NCBI RefSeq assembly: GCF_030412785.1
Contig: NZ_CP125295.1
Location: 4,278,001 to 4,342,000, forward strand
Reading direction: 5' to 3'
Length of the DNA: 64,000 bases
DNA from: Paraburkholderia sabiae
GTDB lineage: Bacteria; Pseudomonadota; Gammaproteobacteria; Burkholderiales; Burkholderiaceae
This document shows positions 54,998 through 62,715 of this stretch, piece after piece. Within the stretch, counting starts at the first letter, position 1. Each line of letters begins with the position of its first letter. The position numbers and the translations under genes are program-made. Under the pieces are notes generated by a model. The model worked only from the letters and a program-made list of their open reading frames with translations. It did no database searches and was not told the DNA's origin.

Positions 54998-56138
54998 TCT
55001 CGGATGGATTCCGTCGCTCGTCTCATTGAGACGGCAGCTTGCCGTGATCGACGCGTCGCGCCGAATGTGCGCCATGCTGTCGTTGACGGCGGCGTGTGTT
55101 CTGTTCGGCGCCTGCGCGACCAAGCCACTCGTCCCGTATTCGACCGACACCCCGCCGATGATCCTCATGCCCGCGACCGAGGCCGGCATAACGGATCAGC
55201 GCGCGCGCTTCCGCGAAATCTATTGTGCAGTCCTCGACGCACGTGGTTCCGAAGTGCCCGACACCCGGCCCTGTGAGGACGCGCTGACGCGAGTGGGCAC
55301 GGAGCCCACCGGCACGGGCAAGCCGGTTGAACTGGGTCCTTCCAGACGGCACCTCGTCGCGGCCGTCGTGCCCGGCGTCGGTTACGACTGCTTCAAGCCG
55401 TGGCTGAGTCCACCCGGTACCGTCGTCACGCATCTGCGCCAGTATGGCTTTGACGCAACGCTGATCGACGTCGACGCGCTCTCGAGTTCCGCCAACAACG
55501 CACGCCAGATTCGCGATGCACTCATGACGATGCCCGCGCCCGACGGCCCGCCGCGCATCGTGCTGATCGGCTATTCAAAAGGCGCGCCCGACATCCTCGA
55601 AGCGCTGGTCGCCTATCCGGAAATCCGTAGCCGTCTCGCGGCCGTGGTGAGCGCCGCTGGCGCTGTGGGTGGATCGCCGCTTGCCAACGACGCCGAGCAA
55701 TACCAGGCCGATCTGATGCGCCATGTTCCCGGCGCGACCTGCACGTCGGGCGATGGCGGCGCTGTGCAGAGCCTGAGACCGGCGGTCCGCAAGGCGTGGC
55801 TCGCGGAGAACCCGCTTCCTGCTGGACTGCGCTATTACTCGGTCGTGACATTTCCGCAGACCGAACGCATCTCGTCCATCCTGAAGTCGAGCTACAACAA
55901 GCTCTCGCAAGTCGATTCACGAAACGACAGCCAGGTCATTTTCTACGACCAGGTCATACCCGGCAGCACGCTGCTGGCCTACGTGAATGCGGATCACTGG
56001 GCGCTCGCGGTGCCCGTTGCCCGGACGCATCCGACAATAGGGGCGCTCTTCGTGACTCAAAATGCGTATCCCCGTGAGGCCCTCGTGGAGGCAATCTTGC
56101 GATTCGTGGAGGAGGGAATGACGGAGCCCGTCAGGTGA
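54984..56138 (+). CDS. Alpha/beta-hydrolase-like lipoprotein
   Basis: 384 residues from MRVSDLGWIPSLVSLRRQ; the start overlaps the preceding gene by 14 bases and has GGGAGC upstream. A lipobox-like FGAC lies at about 41-44, so the signal region is long. The core VLIGYSKGAPDILEALVAYPEI carries a G-x-S-x-G nucleophile elbow, and a C-terminal VNADHWALAVPVARTHP may supply the catalytic His. YDCFKPWLSPPGTVVTHLRQYG lies before the elbow. The substrate is unknown; a lipase or cell-envelope esterase is possible. Third gene of the overlapping lipoprotein operon. Confidence 0.8.
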   Translation: MRVSDLGWIPSLVSLRRQLAVIDASRRMCAMLSLTAACVLFGACATKPLVPYSTDTPPMILMPATEAGITDQRARFREIYCAVLDARGSEVPDTRPCEDALTRVGTEPTGTGKPVELGPSRRHLVAAVVPGVGYDCFKPWLSPPGTVVTHLRQYGFDATLIDVDALSSSANNARQIRDALMTMPAPDGPPRIVLIGYSKGAPDILEALVAYPEIRSRLAAVVSAAGAVGGSPLANDAEQYQADLMRHVPGATCTSGDGGAVQSLRPAVRKAWLAENPLPAGLRYYSVVTFPQTERISSILKSSYNKLSQVDSRNDSQVIFYDQVIPGSTLLAYVNADHWALAVPVARTHPTIGALFVTQNAYPREALVEAILRFVEEGMTEPVR

Positions 56139-56216
56139 CGTTGCGTCGTTCTCAGAACATGACCGTTTGATCCTGCGGGGCGGTCGCTGAGGTGGCGAGG
56201 AGTCTTGTGGCCGAGT

Positions 56217-56340
56217 TGGGTCGTGAAGACTCACTCATTGACATAGGAGATGTCATTCGCAGATGTCGGTTTGCGCATGGCAGCAACCTGACCTGGAGCC
56301 GACCCACGGCGCCTATCGCCGAGCGTCCGCTTTGGCCGAT
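56217..56340. repeat. Diverged dispersed repeat, partner of 28797-28922
   Basis: GGGTCGTGAAGACTCA at the left and GCGTCCGCTTTGGCCGAT at the right match the block at 28797-28922. It is non-coding, directly upstream of the second dispersed repeat, so the 56.1-56.9 kb gap is made largely of repeat units. Confidence 0.55.
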
Positions 56341-56390
56341 CTTGGGTCGCTCGATCTGTACGTTCGTGGTCCGTTCGAAGCAAAGAGAAA

Positions 56391-56639
56391 GAGGCTGGCC
56401 GATCACCTTCGCATCGACGCGTTCGATGTCGCGTCGAACACTGCATCAGTTGGCGAGGCGCGCAGGCGGTTCGGCGGAAGCGGATACAACGGGCTCCGCT
56501 CAGTTGCGCTTGAGACGGTTAGCGGTTGCATTCATTCGTGCCGGTCGTCGGCGAGCGGTCATCGTCTCGCCCGTAATCACCGTGTCGTGACCTGGGCCAG
56601 CCGGAATGCATAGCAGCAATGCGTGTGCCTGATGCGACG
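56391..56639. repeat. Dispersed repeat, copy B (partner at 11713-11981)
   Basis: High-identity copy of 11713-11981, same orientation, lacking about 21 bases of copy A. It carries a 3' portion (CGGTTAGCGGTTGCATTCATT) shared exactly. The rest of the gap to 56910 holds nothing recognisable. Confidence 0.85.
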
Positions 56640-56910
56640 GCACCAGCGAGCACGATATCCCGTACGTCAGCTCTCTAAGGAAGCAAGCGCACAAGTGTGG
56701 TCTAGCACGCTCGGCGTCACTCATGGACCGCGCGATGAAAATGCGCATCGCATTCGTCGAACCGTGTATGAACACTCGAGCGCTGGATGCGCGTCCACCG
56801 AAGGCACAGATCGGTGATTAAACGGCGCGAAATGCTGAGGTGCTTTCCTCATATCATAGATGGACGCCATGTAACATGGCTCTACGACTTTCGTCCGTAG
56901 AGATATTGTT

Positions 56911-57327
56911 TTGGCATACCCAATTGCTCCCTCTCGTCAGCAGCATGTCTCCCTGTCAACTTGCCTGGACGACAGACAACGCACTGATCTGCTGTGTCAT
57001 CTGGTTGTCGAGCAGCTTCAGTCACGCGCCAGTTCGGGCATCTGGCTGTCGCTTGACAGTGCGGTCGAATGCATTCAACGCTGGTCGAAAACGACAGCTG
57101 TCGGGTCGGCGTGGCTCGATGCTGCACGCGTCAATCATTTCTCGGAGCAGTTGGCTTCCGACCTTTGGCAGATCCGGCATCTGCGGAGCGCGACGAGAAT
57201 CGCCAGCCTCCGTACGGCGCGAGGGATGCTGGACAACGACTCGCCGTTCGTTCGGCGAATGTTTGCGGTCTGCGAATCGCGTCTACTCGCGCACGGTATG
57301 GTTGAACCCCGGACACTCAAGTCATAA
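56911..57327 (+). CDS. 138-residue orphan protein, duplicated locus
   Basis: A TTG start at 56911 gives MAYPIAPSRQQHVSLSTCLDD and a helical protein with VVEQLQSRASSGIWLSLDSAVECIQ, ending PFVRRMFAVCESRLLAHGMV, then EPRTLKS. No domain is recognised. Its C-terminus recurs as a decayed copy at 29260-29412, showing that the sequence was once duplicated. The start codon choice is uncertain. Confidence 0.55.
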   Translation: MAYPIAPSRQQHVSLSTCLDDRQRTDLLCHLVVEQLQSRASSGIWLSLDSAVECIQRWSKTTAVGSAWLDAARVNHFSEQLASDLWQIRHLRSATRIASLRTARGMLDNDSPFVRRMFAVCESRLLAHGMVEPRTLKS

Positions 57328-57363
57328 CCCGCTCAGACCATGATGCCGTGCTCCACCGCGAAG

Positions 57364-58200
57364 TCATTCGAGTGGCACGGTGAGCCGATCGATCACCGCA
57401 CGTGTTGCGGGCCGAACGCCGCGCCACCAGTCGAAGGCTTCTGCCGCCTGTTCCACCAGCATGCCCACGCCGTCCGCGATCATCGACACACCTGCATTGC
57501 GGGCAAGCCGCAGAAAGGGCGTCAAACGCTTCCCGTAGGCGAGTTCATAGGCCGCGCCATCAGGACTGAAGACACTCGGAGGAACGGGCGGCAGGTCGCC
57601 TGTGAGGCTGGCCGACGTCGCATTGACGACGAGGTCGAATCGTCCCATCGTTTCCAGATCGCCATATCCGCAGGCCTTTAGAGAATCACATGCGCCGATT
57701 TGCGCCACTAGCGCCTTGCCTTTAACGACATCGCGATTGACGATGATCATCTCGACCGGCCGTGCTGCAAGAAAGGGCAGCAACGCACCACGCACCGCGC
57801 CGCCTGCGCCGAGTATCAGCACCCGTTTTCCAGCCATCTTCAGCCCGAGATTGACTTCGATATCGCGCACGAGTCCGATGCCGTCAAAGTTTTCGGCGAT
57901 GACGCGGCCATTCTCGAACTTCATCGCGTTGACGGCACCGGCAAGCTCCGCTCGCTCGCTGCGCTCGTCGGCCATCGCAAAGGCCTTCAGCTTGAAGGGC
58001 GCGGTGACGTTCATTCCCTTGCCGCCCGACGCGGCGAACGCGCGCACGACGTCGGCAAAAGCCTGCTCGGGTTCCAGCGGCCCTTCGATGGCTGCATAGG
58101 CCATGTCCTGACGCGTCTCCTCTGCAAAGAGTCCATGAATAAGGGGTGATTTGGTGTGTCCGATCGGATTGCCGATCACCGCGTACTGGTCCGTCATCAT
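57364..58200 (-). CDS. Shikimate/quinate dehydrogenase-like protein
   Basis: 278 residues from MMTDQYAVIGNPIGHTKSPL, with GAGGAC upstream. AroE-family motifs: HTKSP (Thr in place of the first Ser of the substrate site), NVTAPFKLKAF (catalytic Lys), AENFDGIGLVRD (catalytic Asp, Phe replacing Thr of NTDG), GAGGAVRGALLPFL (nucleotide loop). These variants and the operon context suggest a catabolic paralogue rather than biosynthetic AroE. Last gene of a five-gene operon, four bases after the CoA transferase stop. Confidence 0.88.
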   Translation of the reverse strand: MMTDQYAVIGNPIGHTKSPLIHGLFAEETRQDMAYAAIEGPLEPEQAFADVVRAFAASGGKGMNVTAPFKLKAFAMADERSERAELAGAVNAMKFENGRVIAENFDGIGLVRDIEVNLGLKMAGKRVLILGAGGAVRGALLPFLAARPVEMIIVNRDVVKGKALVAQIGACDSLKACGYGDLETMGRFDLVVNATSASLTGDLPPVPPSVFSPDGAAYELAYGKRLTPFLRLARNAGVSMIADGVGMLVEQAAEAFDWWRGVRPATRAVIDRLTVPLE

Positions 58201-58204
58201 GTCC

Positions 58205-59416
58205 TCACTTTGAAAAAAGAACGCCATCGGTCTGCATCGCGTCGATCTCGGCAGGCTTGAAGCCCAGCGACTTCGCCACTTCCGCGTTGTGCTGACCGAG
58301 GTCCGGTCCGACTTCGCGTATCGTCGTGTCGCAGTCGGAGAATCGAAACGGCAGATTCGGCAGGCGCAACGTACCGAAGCGCGGATGCTGCTGTTCGACC
58401 ACCATGCCGCGTGCGACGATCTGCGGGTCGGCGAGCACTTCGTCGATGCGTTGCACCTTCGCGCAGGGCACATCGACGCCATCGAGCAGATCGAGCACCT
58501 GTGCGACCGGCCGCGCGGCGACCCACGGTTTCACGATGGAAAGAATCTCCACGCGATTGGCATTGCGTCCGTTGAGAGTGTGGAATCGCATGTCGGAGCC
58601 GAAGCCTTCCGGGCCGCCGTGCGCTTCGACAAGCGCGGCGAAGCGCTTCCATGCATCGTCCACTTGTGCTGCGATCACGAGATCGCCGTCGGCAGCACGG
58701 AACACGCCATAGAGCGTCGACGTCGGCATGTCGTGTCCCGTCTGTTCGGGCAGAACGCCTTGCATCGTGTAGCACTGCACGGCGTATTCGTGCATCGACA
58801 CGAGCGTGTCATAGAGCGCCATGTCGATGTGCTGGCCCCGGCCGCTTTTCACACGGCCGAGCAGCGCGGCGTTGATCGCGGCAACCGCGTGGATGCCCGT
58901 GTACATGTCGCCGAGCGAGATGCGCATCAGCGGCGGCGGCGAACCGGGTTCGCCGATCATCTGCATGATGCCGCTCTTCGCTTCGGCGATCAGGCCGAAG
59001 CCCGCGCGATGCGCATCGGGCCCGGTGTGTCCATATGCCGAGATCGAGCAGTAGACGAGGCGCGGATTGCGCGCGGAGAGCGCGTCGTATCCGAGGCCGA
59101 GTTTGTCGAGCGCACCCGGCCGGTAGTTTTCGATAAACACGTCCGCCGAGTCGCACAGACGTTGCATGAAATCCTTGCCGCGCGGATCCTTCATGTTGAC
59201 GCTCACGCCGCGCTTGCCCATGTTGAGCTGCAGAAAATAGGCGCTTTGCTGGTCGTCGAGGACGGTGGCGTGCTGGCGGCCAGCGTCGCCGCTGCCGGGA
59301 CGCTCGACCTTGATGACTTCGGCGCCGAGCGCCGCGAGACAGCGTCCGACGTAAGGTCCGGCGAGAAAGTGGCTGTAGTCGACGACGCGGATACCTTCGA
59401 GTGGACGGGCTTGCAT
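58205..59416 (-). CDS. CaiB/BaiF family III CoA transferase
   Basis: 403 residues. Family start PLEGIRVVDYSHFLAGPYVGR, ALGAEVIKVERPGSGD and the catalytic Asp region in RISLGDMYTGIHAVAAINAALL. Moves CoA between carboxylic acids. It overlaps the MaoC gene by one base (TGATG), so it is made in step with it. The acid used is unknown; a dicarboxylate such as mesaconate or itaconate fits with MaoC, but that is inference. Confidence 0.93.
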   Translation of the reverse strand: MQARPLEGIRVVDYSHFLAGPYVGRCLAALGAEVIKVERPGSGDAGRQHATVLDDQQSAYFLQLNMGKRGVSVNMKDPRGKDFMQRLCDSADVFIENYRPGALDKLGLGYDALSARNPRLVYCSISAYGHTGPDAHRAGFGLIAEAKSGIMQMIGEPGSPPPLMRISLGDMYTGIHAVAAINAALLGRVKSGRGQHIDMALYDTLVSMHEYAVQCYTMQGVLPEQTGHDMPTSTLYGVFRAADGDLVIAAQVDDAWKRFAALVEAHGGPEGFGSDMRFHTLNGRNANRVEILSIVKPWVAARPVAQVLDLLDGVDVPCAKVQRIDEVLADPQIVARGMVVEQQHPRFGTLRLPNLPFRFSDCDTTIREVGPDLGQHNAEVAKSLGFKPAEIDAMQTDGVLFSK

Positions 59417-59874
59417 CAGAACGCTCCCGGACGGCGTGGCACCATCAGACGATGCTCGCCGCGCTGAACGACCTGGCCGTCCTGATTGATCAACTCAGAC
59501 GGCAACACGACGATGCCCCAATCCGGACGGCTCTTGCTTGCGCGCATCGCACCCACGCGGAACTTCACGTGCAGCACGTCGTTGACCTTGATCGGCAGAA
59601 GGAAGTCCCATGTCCAGCCGAGCGACATGCCCGGCAGGAAACGGTACTCGCTCTGCGTTTTGAGCCCGTCCGCTATCGACAACCCGAACAGGCCATGCGC
59701 GACGATCGAACCGAAGTGGCTCGCGTTGGCATACGCTTCATCGACGTGCACGGGCGTGTGGTCGCCAGTGAGATCGGCATAGGCGAGGATGCGTTCCTTT
59801 GTCACCGTGTAGGTCGGGCTCAGGCACTCGTCGCCTTCTTTGGCGTCGTCCCAGTACTTTTCGACAATGGTCAT
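59416..59874 (-). CDS. MaoC-like (R)-specific hydratase
   Basis: 152 residues from MTIVEKYWDDAKEGDECLS. A hot-dog fold hydratase: YADLTGDHTPVHVDEAYANASHFGSIVAHGLFGLSIADGL carries the Asp-x4-His catalytic pair. It hydrates enoyl-CoA thioesters, consistent with its CoA-transferase neighbour. It starts one base after the VOC gene's stop (TGA-C-ATG) and ends overlapping the CoA transferase start. Confidence 0.92.
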   Translation of the reverse strand: MTIVEKYWDDAKEGDECLSPTYTVTKERILAYADLTGDHTPVHVDEAYANASHFGSIVAHGLFGLSIADGLKTQSEYRFLPGMSLGWTWDFLLPIKVNDVLHVKFRVGAMRASKSRPDWGIVVLPSELINQDGQVVQRGEHRLMVPRRPGAF

Positions 59875-59875
59875 G

Positions 59876-60268
59876 TCACGCCTCCGCGCGTGGATTGATC
59901 GCCAGCGCCTGCGCAACGCATGCGGCGGGTTTCGCCTGAATCAGTTCGACGGCGAGGCCGTCCGGCAGACGCAACCAGTTGCGTCCCTGCGGCATTTCAG
60001 TGACGTCAAATGCTTGTGCGGCGGTGAGCGCGGCTTCGAGGTCCTCGCACATCACACCCAGATGCGCGAGCCGTCCTTCGGGGCCTTCGAATCGCGGATC
60101 GTGGATGAACTGCAGTCCGCCAAGCGTCCAGTACTGGCGCGGTTCGTCACGCGGGCCGTCTACCTCGCGCATGGTCATGCCGAGGACTTCCTCGAAGAAG
60201 CGAATGTGCCAGTGGATGTCTTTCACCCAGATTGCGACGTGCTCCACATAGGCTTTGGTGCTGCTCAT
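59876..60268 (-). CDS. VOC/glyoxalase-superfamily protein
   Basis: 130 residues from MSSTKAYVEHVAIWVKDIHWH. The vicinal-oxygen-chelate fold is clear: EHVAIWVKDI...FFEEVLGM, RLAHLGVMCEDLEAAL and LPDGLAVELIQ, with His and Glu as metal ligands (early VEHVA His, later Glu). It may be a methylmalonyl-CoA epimerase-like or lactoylglutathione lyase-like enzyme; the partner genes favour a CoA or hydroxyacid epimerase. Its ATG overlaps the preceding reductase stop by four bases. Confidence 0.88.
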   Translation of the reverse strand: MSSTKAYVEHVAIWVKDIHWHIRFFEEVLGMTMREVDGPRDEPRQYWTLGGLQFIHDPRFEGPEGRLAHLGVMCEDLEAALTAAQAFDVTEMPQGRNWLRLPDGLAVELIQAKPAACVAQALAINPRAEA

Positions 60269-61215
60269 GCCGTCGCTCCTTCTCGTTGCCGATCCGACAT
60301 CGCACGTTCGATGCCCTTGATGCATGCAACGAGCGTCGAGTTGACAGGCGTCGGCACGCCGAGCCGCTCACCCCAGCGCACGACGGCTCCGTTGATGAAG
60401 TCGATTTCCGTGACCGAGCCCTTCTCCAGGCTCTGCAGCATCGAGGTCTTGAATGCAGGGGAGAGTCCTTCGGATGCGAGTGTCCAGGCCTGCTCCGCAT
60501 CCTTCATGGACAATCTGACACCGGCTGCCTTTGCGGCGGCCATCGCTTCGGTGACGGCCGCCAGCGCGGTCGCCTTAAGAACGGGCTCTTCATAGAGTTG
60601 TCCGTACGTGAGATGCGTGATGCCCGTCAGCGCGCCCGTCGCGACGTTGATCAGCAACTTGTCCCACATCGTGCCGAGAATGTTGTCGCTGACTCTGGTC
60701 ACGAGGCCCGACGAGTTGAACGCATCGGCGATCGCCTGCACGCGCCGTGTGAGCTGACCATCGAGTTCGCCGATGTAGGTGCGTTTGCCGCTTACGCCGC
60801 GCTGGATATGGCCCGGTGCGCGCAGTACGCCGCCGACATACGTCTTGCCCGCCAGCACGCGTTCACGTCCCACGATTTCAGCCAGTACGTCTTCGTGGCC
60901 GAGGCCGTTTTGCAGCGACAGCACGAGCGTGTCGGGTCCGATGAGATCCAGCGCGCCACGCATGGCCGAATCCGTGTGAAAGGACTTGACCAGCACGACG
61001 ACGAGATCGACTGCTCCGACTTCTGCGGCCTGCGTCGCCGCGCGGACGTCGACGCGTCGCGAACCATCGGCATCGTCGACCTGCAGACCGTTGCGGCGCA
61101 TCGCGTCGACGTGTGCCGGCGACCGGTCGATCAGCCATGTCTCGTGACCGCCTTCGGTCAGTGTCGAACCGATAGCGCAGCCCAGCGCACCGGCCCCCAG
61201 AATTGCGATCTTCAT
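60265..61215 (-). CDS. Ketopantoate reductase-family oxidoreductase
   Basis: 316 residues. N-terminal Rossmann loop GAGALGCAIGSTL, then VLVKSFHTDSAM, LSLQNGLGHEDVL and the catalytic Lys in WDKLLINVATGALTGI (PanE/ApbA fold). A catabolic role is likely from the operon, since housekeeping panE is not usually in such clusters. First gene of the operon, divergent from the LysR regulator with 111 bases between them. Confidence 0.9.
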   Translation of the reverse strand: MKIAILGAGALGCAIGSTLTEGGHETWLIDRSPAHVDAMRRNGLQVDDADGSRRVDVRAATQAAEVGAVDLVVVLVKSFHTDSAMRGALDLIGPDTLVLSLQNGLGHEDVLAEIVGRERVLAGKTYVGGVLRAPGHIQRGVSGKRTYIGELDGQLTRRVQAIADAFNSSGLVTRVSDNILGTMWDKLLINVATGALTGITHLTYGQLYEEPVLKATALAAVTEAMAAAKAAGVRLSMKDAEQAWTLASEGLSPAFKTSMLQSLEKGSVTEIDFINGAVVRWGERLGVPTPVNSTLVACIKGIERAMSDRQREGATA

Positions 61216-61295
61216 CGGCGTCTTGCAAAGTTGATGTGGTGACGCAACGATAGAAGTCGCCGCTCATCATGGCAATGCAATGGCTACAATGGCGT

Positions 61296-61312
61296 TATTG
61301 CGTAGCGTAATA
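61296..61312. promoter_or_regulatory. LysR-type binding dyad
   Basis: TATTGCG-TAG-CGTAATA is a near-perfect dyad (6 of 7 arm pairs) containing the ATT-N9-AAT pattern of LysR sites. It lies 14 bases upstream of the LysR ATG, where binding could repress the regulator's own gene and control the divergent five-gene operon. Confidence 0.6.
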
Positions 61313-61326
61313 GTGGGTAAATCGCC

Positions 61327-62232
61327 ATGATCCCGACCGAACTGCCTGACCTGAAGCTCTTGCAGCTTTTCGACCTGCTATACGACGCACGGAGCGTCAC
61401 GCGCGTGGCCGAACAGCTCGGACAAAGTCAGCCGACGATCAGCATCTGGCTAGGGCGGCTGCGCGAATTCCTGCAGGATCCGCTGTTTATCCGCACGCCC
61501 GGCGGCATGGCGCCGACGCCTCAGGCCGACGCGCTGATCGGACCGTGCCGCGAAATTCTCGAATCGCTGCGCCGCTTCGCTGCGTGGGAGATCGCGTTTG
61601 ATCCCGCTACCGCGAAGCGCAGGTTTCGCATCTGCATGACGGACGCAAGTCACATCACGCTGCTTCCGCGGATGCTCGCGCACATCCGAGCGCAGGCGCC
61701 CGGCATCCGCCTGGAGGCCGCGACGATAGATGGAAACACTGAACGTGCGCTGGAATCCGGCGAGGCCGATCTTGCTATCGGCCATGTGCCGTGGCTAGGC
61801 GGCGGCATCTACCAGCAGCAGTTGTACACACAGGACTGGGTGTGTCTGGTGAATCGACATCATCCGCGCGTGCGCGCGCGGTTCGGCGTGAAGCAGTACC
61901 GCGCGGAAGGACATGTCGCGATTGCGGCAGGCACAGGCGCTCAACTGCTGGAGCAGGCGCTCTTGCGCGAACAGATTCAGCGGGACGTCGTGCTGGAACT
62001 GCCGGGGTTTCTCGGTCTCGGTGCGATCATCCAGACGACCGACCTGATTGCCACGCTGCCGCGACACATCGGCCAGACGCTTGCACAGGTAAGCGATCTC
62101 GCGATTCATCCGTGCCCCGTTCCCGTGGACGGGTTTGCGGTGCGGCAACACTGGCATGCGAGGTATCACCACGAAGCAGGTAATCGCTGGTTGCGTGAGA
62201 CGATGGCGCAGCTATTTGGCAGCGCACGCTGA
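61327..62232 (+). CDS. LysR-family regulator of the adjacent CoA operon
   Basis: 301 residues. Winged helix with SVTRVAEQLGQSQPTISIWLGRLREFLQDPLFIRTPGGM, the NodD/LinR-like variant of LysR helix-turn-helix. C-terminal LysR substrate-binding domain from about 95 (FRICMTDASHITLLPRML, then LESGEADLAIGHVPWL). Divergent from the ketopantoate reductase-like gene; likely controls that operon. Confidence 0.93.
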   Translation: MIPTELPDLKLLQLFDLLYDARSVTRVAEQLGQSQPTISIWLGRLREFLQDPLFIRTPGGMAPTPQADALIGPCREILESLRRFAAWEIAFDPATAKRRFRICMTDASHITLLPRMLAHIRAQAPGIRLEAATIDGNTERALESGEADLAIGHVPWLGGGIYQQQLYTQDWVCLVNRHHPRVRARFGVKQYRAEGHVAIAAGTGAQLLEQALLREQIQRDVVLELPGFLGLGAIIQTTDLIATLPRHIGQTLAQVSDLAIHPCPVPVDGFAVRQHWHARYHHEAGNRWLRETMAQLFGSAR

Positions 62233-62715
62233 GCTTTCGCTTAAGACTTCCACACCGCGAACTCGCCGTGTGAACTGTTCATAGCCAGGCAGCACGCGCC
62301 CAAGCGTGCAATCGGCGAATCGAAACCACTTACAAACGGCCTCCAAGGTTCACGGAAACCCGACCTCCGTGCGATGACCGTACATATGCGTACGTTAATC
62401 GCGCAGGTTCTTACCGGATCTATCGCCGAATCACACCAATCCGACCTAATCTTTAGCCAGGCTCGGCGAGCAGTTTTTCTGGGCATTTCAACCCGCGACA
62501 CATTGGCGAGCCCCGCTCGCAATCAATACCTTTGTTCGTCACAAACGATCAAATATATAGGAATGCGAAGTGAATGAATAAGTAAAGATTTTCCGAAAAT
62601 TACGGCTTTTCGGAGAGCCGGTAAGAAGTTCGCATCGCCGCGTGATCGCTGTATGGAGCTTGAGAAGAAAGACCTGAAGGTAATCGACCTAAACCAGTAA
62701 AAGGACAGTCATCCC
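62233..62715. other. AT-richer gene-free stretch before tannase gene
   Basis: 483 bases, lower in GC than its surroundings. CTTTTCGG and CCGAAAA form a short dyad near 62593-62617 (TTTTCCGAAAATTACGGCTTTTCGG). An AT-rich patch (ATCAAATATATAGG, 62549-62562) is a plausible promoter. No gene was recognised; the tannase-family gene's AAAGGA ribosome site is at the right end. Confidence 0.4.

Noticed and set aside
58289..59467. 392-codon rightward open frame opposite the CoA transferase
   Set aside because: Shadow of a conserved CaiB/BaiF gene; His/Arg/Asp-rich with no domain.
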